From Amphibalanus amphitrite (lineage: Eukaryota; Arthropoda; Thecostraca; Balanomorpha; Balanidae), in NCBI RefSeq assembly GCF_019059575.1, contig NW_024882718.1, forward strand, positions 1 through 64,000: a stretch of 64,000 nucleotides of DNA, read 5' to 3'. A program made the translations under genes and the position numbers. The notes beneath the pieces are model-generated. The model saw only the letters and a program-made list of their open reading frames with translations. It did no database searches and was not told the origin of the DNA. Shown here piece after piece: positions 54,467 to 64,000 of the stretch; the first letter of the stretch is position 1; every line of letters starts with the position of its first letter.

Positions 54467-55246
54467 GTAATGTCTGCCTCCGGTAGTCGGTACCGCTGAT
54501 GGTGGCCTGCTGAAGACGACCTTATATTGGTATCGGATGTCTGGAGTAACTATCGGCGACGAAAATTGCCTTTCGTTATAATGAACATGGGGGGGGGGGT
54601 TCACAAAACTTTAAGTTCACTTGACTTAACCCTCGCCGTACCTATTGGTTTTCTACATACGCGCCGGCCGAGGGGGGTGGGCGGGTGCGACCCCCTCGCC
54701 GTTTCGCCCCTGGTGGAGCTAGCGCGTCGCGGAAAAAAAAACGAGCGTGTGCACCGCGAGACACACGAGGCGCAGAGATTGGTACCCGATATGAAGGTCC
54801 TAGGTCAACCGGTGACCTCTGAGGTCAGGTAAAGTGCCCCAAGGTACGGTTCAGTTTTTGGCGAACAACTTCGCAAAAAAGCCGCAGAGCCGCGATTTTG
54901 GCAGAATCGTGTTCGCCTCGCTCAGACGCGTCGAATGATATACTTTTTGTTTGGGTCAGGTCAACTTAGGGTGTTAACCTCAGGTCACGGTCAGGTCAGC
55001 GCCCCCAGGTCACGAAGCTGGTCGAAAGATGTCATGTCGCATATCATTCGATTTGGCAGGTCTTCCTGAGTCCATTGGTGACTTTCCCGACTAGCTAGCT
55101 CAATTTGATCGGGAGTTATTGACGAACAACTAATCTAACCTTGGTGACGTCATAAGTGACGTCACGCAAGGTCAACATTGCAAAAGTGACGCATCTTACC
55201 TTGCAAGGAGTGCATCAAACCACGATTCTGTGTGCTTGAGATAGTT

Positions 55247-57050
55247 GGGGCATTCCACGTCAAATCAAACACCGAAATCCGTCATCCCCTTCGATTTTTC
55301 TGAAAATTTGTAGGCAGACTGGGCATGGTTCAAAACTGAGTTACGTATAATATTTTCGAAATTTGATAACGTATCGCTGAGATATAGGTCATCGAATATA
55401 GCGAAAAATGCCACACATCAATTTTTTAAATGGCTATAACTCTGGTTCCTTTTCTGGTATCAAAATAATGTTAACAGGGTCTTATAGGCAATCGATAAGG
55501 CTTTGATTTTTAATTATAAAATTAAATTGAAGTGACCTTGAAATGCATTTGACCTTGAATTAAAACAGAAACATCTAAATAGCAAAAAACACGTCACCTT
55601 CGATTTGGGTAATTTTTACATATTATGTCCGTCACAATGTTCCTAACCATCTGTGAAAAAATTGGAGTGGGCCATTCATAACTTTCGCGGCAAACGCCGT
55701 TTTCATGCATCAACATCACGCAACCGCGCGTGACCTTGAAAGACAGAGTCAAGACATGCTTGCTTGTGTAGTGTGTACACTTTCTGAAATGAATGATTGC
55801 TGATTAGTGATATCCCAAACTCTGCGAGAATGGAAATGCATAGTCATCGTAGTCAAGCATTCCCGTTCTATAGTAAAAGTGTCTCAGGTAAACGGTATTT
55901 TGCGGTGAATTTTGAGCCGTGTGGAAATGCATCATGAAGTAAATTCAACGAAAACATTATCACGCAACGATATCTTCACGTCTTTTGATCTTCACTATAC
56001 GAAAGAACATACATTTTTTAGTATGTATGGGGAATTTCTAGTTAATCCAAATATAAATATGGCAGTTAGAGGCCTGCTAAGAGTAAGATGTCGCCGGCTG
56101 AGGCGGGCTCGGCCGATGCGGGAAACGCAGTAATCACAATTTTGTGTTTACACGTTCATATTTCAATTGTTTACCAACCGATTTTCAAAATTCTTTCACC
56201 ATAAGATTGCCTGTACATTTCTTAGTCTTCTCACAAAATTTGACGCGAATCGAACGTAATCAGCGGTAGGGAGCGCGATATAAAGACGGAACCGTTCCGT
56301 TCCGTCCCGGCACAGTCTACAATTCAGGCGGCGCGTAGCGGTCGGCGCCGGCTGCCGAGTCGCCGCGTCGCTGCGGCGACAGGATGTTCACTTTACACCG
56401 CTATTACTAGAACAGTTGTGAACCGATTTTCTTATTGCTTGCACGATGAGATGTCCAATTCAATTCTTGACAGGTAGTCATAATCAATTTCGCATTAATC
56501 TTATGAGATATTGGCGAAAAACAGGAGGGGTGGGCGAAATTCGCTATTCCCCCTCCACTGCGCGTGCTAACATACGTTTGCATATGTGCAATTTTCTTCC
56601 AAACTTATGAATGGCCCACTCTAATTTTTTTCACAGATTGTTAAGAATATGGTAGGCAATAAAATATATGAAAATGAGCCAAATCGAAGGTGACGTGTTT
56701 TTTGCTATTTCAATATTTGTGCTTAAGAGCAGAGTTAAGCAAATTTCAAGGTCATATATTTAAGTAGGTGCAATTCTAAACAAATGCTTAAGAAATTACC
56801 TAAACAGTAAGGTTTATTTCATTCAAATCAAACGAGTACAACCGAAGTTATGGTCGTTCAAAAATATAAAGATGCAACATTTTGTAAAAATTTGATGCCC
56901 TATATTTAGAAGGCCTGTGATCAGAATGTGCAAAAAACATCAATGTAATGTCCGGGGCCACATAGGAACTCGCTCACAAATTTATAATGAAATCGCTGAT
57001 GGTAAGGTGCAAAACAGCCGATTTTTGTTCGATTTGACGTGGAATGCCCC
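55247..57050. mobile_element. Foldback-type TIR element R
   Basis: The ends are GGGGCATTCCACGTCAAATC and its exact inverse. The flank AGTT (55243-55246, 57051-57054) is a possible 4-bp duplication, and the empty site is present in the subfamily C copy near 46585. Farther in, 55440-55690 and 56600-56870 are inverted copies (for example ACACGTCACCTTCGATTTGG and its complement). No gene is evident in the middle. The superfamily is not assigned. Confidence 0.75.
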
Positions 57051-57072
57051 AGTTGGAGATCGTTCCCGGCGA

Positions 57073-58047
57073 CAGCCCAGCCAGCCTTCTCAAGTGGGGC
57101 CCACATGGGCCCCAAGTGGGCTCCAAACTGGGACCCATCTGGGCTGCCCACCTTGGACCCAGATGGGAATGTCATGGGCGTCCAACTGGGTCCCATCTGG
57201 GCACCCCAGACGGGGCCCATGTGGGACCCATCTGGGGCCCGTATTGAGCCCGCATATGGGCTTTCCCAGTTGGGACCCACATGGGCAGCCCAAGTGGGGC
57301 CCATATGGGACCCAGCTGGGATATATGCATATATATGGGTCCCACACGGGCTTTCCCAGTTGGGACTCAGACGGACACATGCAAAAAGCGCACATGGAAT
57401 TTAATTGGGATTTGGTACCTAGCTTATGTCGTCCACTATTTCCGCGTGAATCCCAAAAAGCAATGTGTTCACACGTGGGAGAACCGCATACCCTTTGCCT
57501 CTCACTAGATCCCCAGAGATTCGAACTCAAGACCTATGGAACATGATGCGGGGACCCTAACCACTACACTACGCTAACACTGCAGGTAGGCGGCCGGCGG
57601 CCGGTAGAGAACGGAAGCGTGGATGCGTACCTATTGTGAAAAAAGGGAAGAGTTCGTAACGATAGTGATAGAGGCCCGAGCGGTCCGTCAGCGCCGTATT
57701 GCGTCTATTTATAGTCACCAACTGCCGGCGCGGCCGCCCCCGCGGCCGCGGCAGCCACACAACGAACACCGGCGACGCAGTAGGTATCAGCGACCTCGCA
57801 GGGACGCGGGCAGGGGTGCGCCCAGGCGGCTGTCAGATCTGGAGTCTGGCAGGGTAGCGGCACAGATCAGGCAGGGTAGCGGCACAGTGGAGGCGCTGGC
57901 CAAGTCCAGCACGTAAAGTTAGCACATCTAGCCCATCTGGGACCCAGTTGGACGCCCATGACATACCCAGATGTAGCCCAGCCCACATTCGCCCAGATGC
58001 CCCACTTCCAGCCCATGTGGGCCCCATTTGGGATGGCTGGCTGGGAG
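57073..58047. mobile_element. Element S with CCCANNTGGG repeats and a tRNA-like core
   Basis: The ends CAGCCCAGCCAGCC and GGCTGGCTGGGAG are inverted copies, imperfect at the outermost bases. Repeats of CCCANNTGGG/ACCC (about 57090-57370 and 57930-58030) occupy both flanks. The centre contains a minus-strand tRNA-like sequence. The long open frame across 56917-57546 is a product of these repeats. Confidence 0.6.
57508..57578 (-). other. tRNA-like sequence, minus strand
   Basis: On the minus strand: TAGTGTAGTGGTTAGGGTCC (A-box), then TGAGTTCGAATC (B-box), with CCCCAGAG/CTCTGGGG in the T-arm. It resembles the tRNA-like block at 6275-6352. The anticodon stem is weak. Confidence 0.5.
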
Positions 58048-58454
58048 AATAGCAGTTTTCATTTTCCCCATTAACTTATATAATTGGTGAGGTCACGAAA
58101 ATGACCTGATCTCATATAACCCCTAGAAAAAAAACGAGATATACAAGTTGTGAGACTCGTAATGGATACTAGATCATGCAAGTTTCAGTTCCCTGTGAAA
58201 GCTCCTCTGGCAGTGAAGGCGTTGCGAACTTGCGACACCTGAAGACCGTGCAGAGGTTCACTTATGACGTCATAGGTCAGGGACCTGACCTAACCCAAAA
58301 ATGCGGTTGGTGTCAAAAGATCCGGCTTGAATCAAAGGTCAGGTATGCCAAGTGTCAGCTCTCTATCGCCAGCGTGTTCGGAGCTTTCGCGAAAAAACCT
58401 GTGGGGGGGGGGCGGCACCCGCCCTTCTCCCCCCCCTCGGCCGGCGAGGGTTAA

Positions 58455-59345
58455 ACTGGCAACAAAGTATGTCATTCGATGCGCACAAACGTGCTAAGGT
58501 CACTGAGGCTTTTTTGCTCTATCATAGCTTAGATTATAAGTTATAAGCGAAAAACTTTTGACCTGTTTTAGCGGAATTTTTGCGTTTATACCCCCACAAA
58601 CCCCCCTAAATATTGAGCTAGAGCAACCAAAATGGCACAGGGGCGAGATATACGACTTATCTACCCTGTAAATTTGGTGTTTCTAAGTGCCATAGGAGCC
58701 AATCGCCAGGGGGGCCGTACCAACCCCCCGTACCGTACCCCCTGGCCGTCCACTTTATTTCTGCTCTGCACTCAACATTTTTAGAGCTAGAAGGCAGATT
58801 TTTCGAAAAGCTGCTCCTCTATCCTTTCTTGATTTCCACTGAAAAGTTCAACTTTCTGTGGTTTTTAGTTTCGGAGATATGAACTTGTTTTTCAGGTCAT
58901 GTCATGACCCAAATGACCAATTCTCAACATCTTGCGTTGGCTATGTGCCTTGTGAGCTTTTGACACCTTGATTTCGGCCTTTTTTTGCCAGTCTTACCTC
59001 CCACCTATCATGGCACATGTTGTTCGACGATGTACAGATGTCAAGGTCAGGGTCAAGGTAAACCTAGGTCATCTAAAATAATTGCGTTTTAAGCAAGGTG
59101 AATTTACTTTTCATGAAGTTTTTTTACTGCATTTTTTGTAAAAAGCTTCTCAAACCATGATTTCATGTAATATGGACACATAAACAATCGGTGTACACAT
59201 CAGTATACACATAGACACACACAAACATACAAACACATATCATTGACCTTGACCTAACTTGACCTGAAATGACCTCAGCAGCAAAAACCTGGTCGGGTAG
59301 TGTGACAAAGAGGTTCTAGCTGGCTTGGCACCAGAAAACGGCATC
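58455..59345. other. Unassigned region with TGACCT motifs
   Basis: No gene. Motifs such as TGACCTTGACCT suggest an old TTAA-element body. A GTACCCCC-type hairpin is at 58705-58745. Confidence 0.4.
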
Positions 59346-60417
59346 GTCATAGGCAGACTTGTAAACGACTCTGAGTTGATTCGTGAATCGACTCAGAATC
59401 AAACCGTTTTTCGATGAGTCATGAGTTGATTCGAATCACTTCATCGAGGAACTTGATGAGTCATGAGTTGATTCGAATCAATTAAATTTAACATCATGAG
59501 TCATTTGATGAATCGATTCAAATTTTCAGACTCAAACAAAAAATCGACTAAAAAAAATTTGAGTCGTTTACAAGTCACCATCAACACCCTAATAATCAAT
59601 GCTAGATCACCCCCTCAGCTTTAGCCATCACTTAACTCCATATTTCAGACTTACAAGAGCCTCAGAGGCTCAGGCACAGGCGCCTAATGAGCCAAAAGCA
59701 TTTGGCAGTTGGTACCTAGGTACTAGAGGTGGCAAAACTGGAAAATTTTGGGACCCGGACCCGGACCCAGTCTGACTGGCACATTTCCAGAACCGGTCAG
59801 ACCCGGTCTAGGTCAGCATTGGAACCAGATGGACCCGTTCCCGAAATTCATTTGGAAAATTGTGTACTGTGCAAGAAGAAAATGTTTTCTTTCCAATTGA
59901 GCAACCTTGTGTTGCAAAGTAAAACACTCATGCCATGGTCATTTCACTTCACTTCACAGTTTGTATTTTAGAACCAGATTCAGGTCATATTTAATAATAT
60001 AAGGCGTAAGAAGAACAATGAATTTCATGCTCACCTAAGCCCCTTTTACTACAGCTGCTAAAAATGATGTGAACTGGGGATCCATGGAGCAGTGACTTCA
60101 TCAGTCAGAACCTAACATCAAACATGGAACAAGATAAATATACTGATAACTTTGCTAATATTCTTGGTAAAAGATATTCGTTTTTAGAATGGAATACATA
60201 AGTCCTTCAAATATCAACTATATAACGTCCCAAACGAGAAAATCAAAATCAAAATAGAGAAACCAAAAACTGTAAGGTCCGCCAGAAATGTCGACACCAA
60301 TAGCAAGACAAAGCAGGCGTTAAAACACTGCAAAATTTTGTTGGCGTTAAAGTACTGCAAAATCGAAATGGTATTAAAGTACCGCAAGGTTGCGATCATG
60401 ACTTAGTGCCAATTCAT

Positions 60418-60835
60418 TAACCTTACCTTACCTTACCTTACCTTAAAGTGATCGGGATATTGTAAAGGCACTAAGGCCTGGAGGTCCCGCTCTCATCGAA
60501 CTCATGTGTTCCGTTTTGACTCGACTCAATCAGTGTCAGGCACCAGATACTGAAGCGGAGCCCAGTGGGCGTCCAGACGGCCTTTGAATACGTTCAGCGA
60601 AGGAGAGCCAACAACCTCGGCCGGCAGCCCATTCCAGTCGTTTACCACACGAATGGCAAAAGCTGACCTCCTGACTCTGCTTGAAGCTGGGACTTTCCGG
60701 ATCTTGAACTGGTGGCCTCTCGTAGAAGTGTCGGTAGCGAGCGCCTGAATAAACTGGTTGGATCCACATCTATGCCGCCATGGAAGATCTGGTAGGTCGC
60801 TATCATGTCGCCTCTTCTTCGCGACATTATAGCGA
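60418..60835 (-). pseudogene. LINE 3' end, C-terminal reverse transcriptase fragment
   Basis: Minus-strand frames read MSRRRGDMIATYQIFHGGID then, after one shift near 60745, TRGHQFKIRK, RRSAFAIRVVNDWNGLPAEV and SPSLNVFKGRLDAHW, with a stop at 60526-60528. This is the standard C-terminal tail of CR1/RTE-like LINE reverse transcriptases. Downstream is a tandem AAGGT tail (plus CCTTA, 60418-60446), as in LINEs that end in microsatellites. It is 5' truncated and frameshifted. Confidence 0.75.
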
Positions 60836-60841
60836 CCTACC
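60791..60841. repeat. 51-bp inverted repeat at the LINE fragment edge
   Basis: GGTAGGTCGCTAT at 60791-60803 and ATAGCGACCTACC at 60829-60841 pair fully, and GTCGC/GCGAC extends the stem. The right arm repeats LINE sequence in inverse orientation, as can arise in 5' inversion during LINE insertion. Confidence 0.7.
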
Positions 60842-60856
60842 GTAGAAAACGTAGTA

Positions 60857-62040
60857 TTAACCCGCGCGGGGCTGGGGTCTCCAGCCGAACGCGCGGGGCT
60901 GGGGGGGGGGGGGTAAATTTTACCCCCCCCTGTTATCTCCCGAACTAATGGTCCGATTTGGAAAATTCAAACGCCAATCGAAAGCTCTCATCACGAACTA
61001 CTAAAAACATGTACTTAATTTAAAGTTTGAGGTCAAGGTCAAGGTCAGGTCAAGGGTACAAATTGCAAGTTTCTACAGTATCGGCCTTGCACCGTAGTTG
61101 CCGAAGAATGGAGTCATGGACTGAGACTGATCGCCCAAAACGTGTTCTTAGGCTACCAAGACAATATTCGTTGCATACAATATCATTCAGAGGTCAAGGT
61201 CAAGGTCAGGTCAGGTCAGGTCAGGTCACAAAAAAACAAAATATAGAAAAGGGCATGTGCGACACATGTTGTATGGGTCATTTTACTCATAGAATTCAAT
61301 AGGCACACTCAATAAGTGATATGGACCACCTCTGGATGAATTTCAGGTCGAGGTCAGGTCAAGGTCAGGTCAAGTGAGGTCAAATTTTGAAGTTGGTTGT
61401 TAAGGCCTAAAAAGGTGTCTATCTGATGCAGTTTTTCACGGCGAATCGAATGGTGCTGTTTTTGTTTCCGTACGAGGTCTAGGACTTCCAAAAAAGTCAT
61501 GTTTCAAAAATTTTGTGTGTCGTGACGTCATAAAATTTTGAATAACTCCCACATTTTTGAACCGATTCTTCTAAAATTTGGTATGTATGTGCACATAGAC
61601 CACTTCTCTGACATATATTCCGGTTTTTTCGATAGACTCAAAATTTTGGATTTTATAATGATTTTCCCAAAAAAGTCAGTTTTTTGAAAAAATTTAGGCC
61701 AAAATCCAAAATTTTCAAAAAACCGAGATAGCCATTTGATAGACAAAGTAAAATTACGTATAACCTTTTTTGTTACGTCTTGATTCCTTTAAAAATGAAG
61801 ATGTTAGCGGCGTTTGAACTTTTGCCGTTTTTGAGGCGAAAATGGCGAACATGACGTCACTAAAACGTCAATTTCTCAAAAAATTCCGACGGATTTCGCT
61901 CAAATTTTCAGGGAATGTGTCAAATTGATGTAAGAAAAGGTACTGAAAGTTTGGCGGCGCTGCGCGCCGCCGTTTTTGAGATATCGCAAAAATTCGCGAG
62001 GGGGGGTAAAATTTACCCCCCCCAGCCCCGCGCGGGTTAA
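60857..62040. mobile_element. TTAA-flanked TIR element, subfamily M
   Basis: It starts TTAACCCGCGCGGGGCTGGG and ends CAGCCCCGCGCGGGTTAA, 1184 bp. G/C hairpins are at both ends and GGCGGCGCTGCGCGCCGCC is subterminal (about 61953-61971). A GGTCA repeat array is at 61193-61228. No gene. TGTAGAAAAC or GTAGAAAAC lies near both outer flanks. Confidence 0.85.
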
Positions 62041-63300
62041 TGTAGAAAACAAACTACAATTTGTTGTTAGTGCTTAGATATAGAATAAAAACCAAAGTTT
62101 CTGGGACTGACCTGATTTTGATCTTAGCGTCTTTGAGCTGGGATCCATGAGCAGGGTAATTGCGTATTACAAACGTATCACTATGATGAACAAGTAGGAA
62201 AATCCGTTCCTGATGCACATTTACTCGTCAATGCATTCGGGGTCTTTGTATCAATGTCATTAGGCGTTTAGTATGTGCTAGAGTGGAGACTTTGTCCTCT
62301 TCACGATCGTGTTCCAAAATTGTTACCTTTATGCAGTAGATTAGCGTGCGTAAGGCTTAGCATATATGACGCTCAAATGCGCCGTTTTCATATCAACACG
62401 GAATCATTGGCCTTGGAGAATGGCATTGGTATTGACTCAGTTATTTGCCAGCTGTTGCCGTATGATGGCGCTAGTAGAGCGCTAGTGTTATACGCTCTGC
62501 TAGCGCCACCATGCGGCGCCAGTTGGCTAAAAATCTGTTCAATATTACGGCTTCTGGAGACTGCCTTAGATTCATTTCATACAGATAGAAATAATTTCAA
62601 AGCTGATTGAGTTATGAAATGCATTTAAATATCAAACTGAAACCAAGGCCATGGGTATCAGACATTGAACTGCGATTTCCGGTGGGCACAGTGACTTTGG
62701 TAATTGGTATGTCAATGTCTTTGAAAAGGCAGGTAAGATTTGCAACTTGAACTGGTCAGCCTTACTTCAATTGGATTTGTGTCCATTATAAATGGATTTC
62801 AGTCATACTTACCTACATATGTTATTGTTATTGGTATTTGATTTCTACAGCCCAAAATATTGTTGGGTGTGTACAGCAAACTGAATGGAAGTGATGTGTA
62901 CAAACATTTGAAGTATTTTCTGGACTGCTTGCAGTTAGAACTTGTTTGCTTTGTTGTAGGTGACAAGATAAGAAATTGAAGCAAGACTGACCAGTGACCA
63001 GTATGCTACAGAATAGGTAGCCCAATCTGCAGGAATATTAGAATTCAAAAGTGGAATTGGGACTTAGGAACTGGAAACTGCATCAACCATGTTTGCCAAA
63101 GTAGGTACCTATGTACCTAGTCCTACTAGGTAGCTGCTTGAATCTTTGGTCAAGGCTACTATGCTGCTTAATACAATTGTGGTATGCGGCATATTCATTT
63201 TATCATAGCTTTGAGTCAAATAATCAACAAATGCCTATAGTGAGTCATGGGTTGAATGAAATAAGTTCAATAAAAATGTCGTGTGAGTCATGAGTTGATT
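62041..63300. other. Interior of composite element Z; no gene
   Basis: An inverted repeat TGGCGCTAGTAGAGCG / CGCTCTGCTAGCGCCA lies at 62466-62507. Frames such as 62275-62610 have no recognisable domain. Otherwise unassigned. Confidence 0.4.
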
Positions 63301-63539
63301 TGAATCGATTCATCAAAATGTGTGAGTCATGAGTTGATTCGAATCATTCCGTTGGCTAGTTGCTCGAGTCATGAGTTGATTCGAATCATTTTATCGAGGA
63401 ACTTGATAAGTCATGAGTTGATTCGAATCAATTAAATTTAACATCATGAGTCGTTTGATGAATCGATTCAAATTCCAGACTCAAACAAAGAAACGACTCA
63501 AAAAAATTTGAGTCGTTTACAAGTCTGGTCATAGGTGTA

Positions 63540-63805
63540 TGATGAGCAGCGCACTTGATATTCAACGGTGACCCAAAACAGCAACATTTTTTAGTTTGAC
63601 CCTGGCCTGGAAGGTCAATGACTGACCTGAGAAGGTAAAACTGGGTATCATTGGATTCGTCTCTTCCCAAAATTTTTTTTTGCTTTTTACCGCGAAGCTC
63701 TATCTTCAACTGGAACGAAATAGCGCGGAGGGTGGCAACTGGCAACCCCCCCCCCCGCCATGTGCGTTCTAGGATGGGAAAATGACATGTGCGGGCAAGG
63801 GTTAA
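63540..63805. mobile_element. TTAA-type element, subfamily B, right-end fragment
   Basis: The right third of a subfamily B element: GGCCTGGAAGGTCAATGAC, then TGGCAACCCCCCCC, ending GTGCGGGCAAGGGTTAA at 63805. The left part is missing. Confidence 0.65.
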
Positions 63806-63806
63806 T

Positions 63807-63926
63807 AACGACCCGGACTATTATGATGGAAACTGCGTATTTATTACCTATTATTCTTGGACCTTGTAGGCCAGTCACGATTGCGACCTTTCCGAATATT
63901 TCATATGCCAAGTAGCTGTCACCTGA
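63807..63926 (+). pseudogene. C-type lectin-like gene, 3' fragment
   Basis: In frame: NDPDYYDGNCVFITYYSWTL, an in-frame stop (63867-63869), ASHDCDLSEYFICQVAVT, and a final stop at 63926. It is the last third of a lectin gene of the type seen at 54002-54466 and follows a TTAA element end by one base. AATAAA occurs at 63993-63998. Because the start and middle are missing it is a remnant. Confidence 0.8.
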
Positions 63927-64000
63927 ACGCCATAGTCCGGTGACGGCGACGTGCTGAGGATGAGAGCGTTTTTGGTATTCATTTTTGCCCTGAATAAACG

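Larger units (their letters stand above)
54626..58454. mobile_element. TTAA element, subfamily C, with two nested insertions
   Basis: The ends TTAACCCTCGCCGTACC (54626) and GGCCGGCGAGGGTTAA (58454) match 45971-47009. The body is interrupted at 55247-57050 and again at 57073-58047. The short piece between them (57051-57072) aligns to the host body, so two independent insertions occurred close together. Confidence 0.85.
59354..63527. mobile_element. Composite hAT-like element Z
   Basis: The ends CAGACTTGTAAACGACTC (59354) and GAGTCGTTTACAAGTCTG (ends 63527) are inverted copies. The flanks are the exact 8-bp duplication GTCATAGG (59346-59353, 63528-63535). About 190 bp of the right end occur twice, at 59400-59573 and 63300-63527, with many GAGTCATGAGTTGATTCGAA units. 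In between are a LINE tail, a TTAA element and unrelated DNA. No transposase was seen. Confidence 0.7.

Noticed and set aside
56917-57546. 209-residue frame
   Set aside because: Mostly CCCANNTGGG repeat and crosses the boundary between two elements.
986-62040. Autonomous transposase for the TTAA or hAT-like elements
   Set aside because: No frame shows a piggyBac DDD or hAT catalytic or dimerisation region anywhere in the window.
62275-62610. 111-residue frame in element Z
   Set aside because: No recognisable domain; contains the GGCGCTAG inverted repeat.

Overview
The window reads as nuclear DNA of a metazoan, most likely an aquatic invertebrate. The evidence is intronless secreted C-type lectin genes, a ubiquitin-protease exon, Ty3/gypsy and non-LTR retrotransposons, hAT-like and TTAA-targeting DNA transposons, tRNA-derived sequences and AATAAA signals. 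Nothing looks bacterial or plasmid-borne. The species cannot be named from the sequence; a crustacean-like genome is only a guess. Host coding DNA is a small minority and most of the window is nested mobile DNA.

Dominant component: at least fifteen insertions of one element superfamily. Each is bounded by TTAA, with inverted termini CCC(T/G)CGCC or CCCGGC, then a G-run/C-run hairpin, a conserved subterminal AATTTTCAGTACC-type stretch, and a body crowded with TGACCT/AGGTCA and TGACGTCA. Clear full-length or near full-length copies: 986-2168, 2165-3051, 8086-8966, 11705-12651, 13206-14719, 18595-19521, 22894-23790, 26838-28031, 28820-29767, 30436-31627, 45971-47009, 60857-62040, plus interrupted copies at 3983-7604, 16021-22205, 32520-37866 and 54626-58454. 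Sequence pairs define subfamilies, called A-I and M here. The signature fits non-autonomous piggyBac-type elements (TTAA duplication, CCC...GGG ends), but no transposase is visible.

Second component: eight hAT-like insertions, seven with exact 8-bp target duplications and one with 7 bp (5400-6900, 13561-14138, 16754-17336, 40816-41323, 41640-42461, 43822-48650, 59354-63527; the W element at 38168-39992 is a long-TIR element without a proven duplication). Several carry minisatellites; none shows a transposase.

Layout: 1-9000, TTAA elements and a GGAGCC-minisatellite hAT element. 9110-11200, a tandem-repeat element, then a USP37-like ubiquitin protease exon (about 9912-10172) joined to a truncated TTAA element. 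11705-14850, two TTAA elements, the second nested three deep. 15670-15819, a broken C-type lectin gene. 16021-22205, a TTAA element holding a decayed gypsy element that holds one hAT-like and one TTAA element. 22657-24063, a perfect palindrome, a TTAA element and a small TIR element. 25605-26625, a GGGGAGAGC TIR element. 26811-31627, TTAA elements flanking an intact lectin gene (29835-30299, minus). 32221-38168, a large inverted repeat with a young gypsy element (32628-37006). 38168-42461, TIR and hAT-like elements. 43822-48650, a 4.8-kb hAT-like element full of a GGGGCGGCA minisatellite. 49037-49200, a lectin pseudogene. 50245-53647, a second TTAA-type MITE and a 5'-truncated LINE. 54002-54466, an intact lectin gene. 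54626-58454, a TTAA element with two further insertions. 59354-63527, a composite hAT-like element. 63807-63926, a lectin pseudogene fragment.

The only apparently functional host genes are the two intact lectins and possibly the USP exon. The lectin copies share a TGACGTCA site at a fixed distance from the start codon, and four of the five copies lie within about 200 bp of a TTAA element. Coordinates of decayed elements are approximate, and no identity values were computed.
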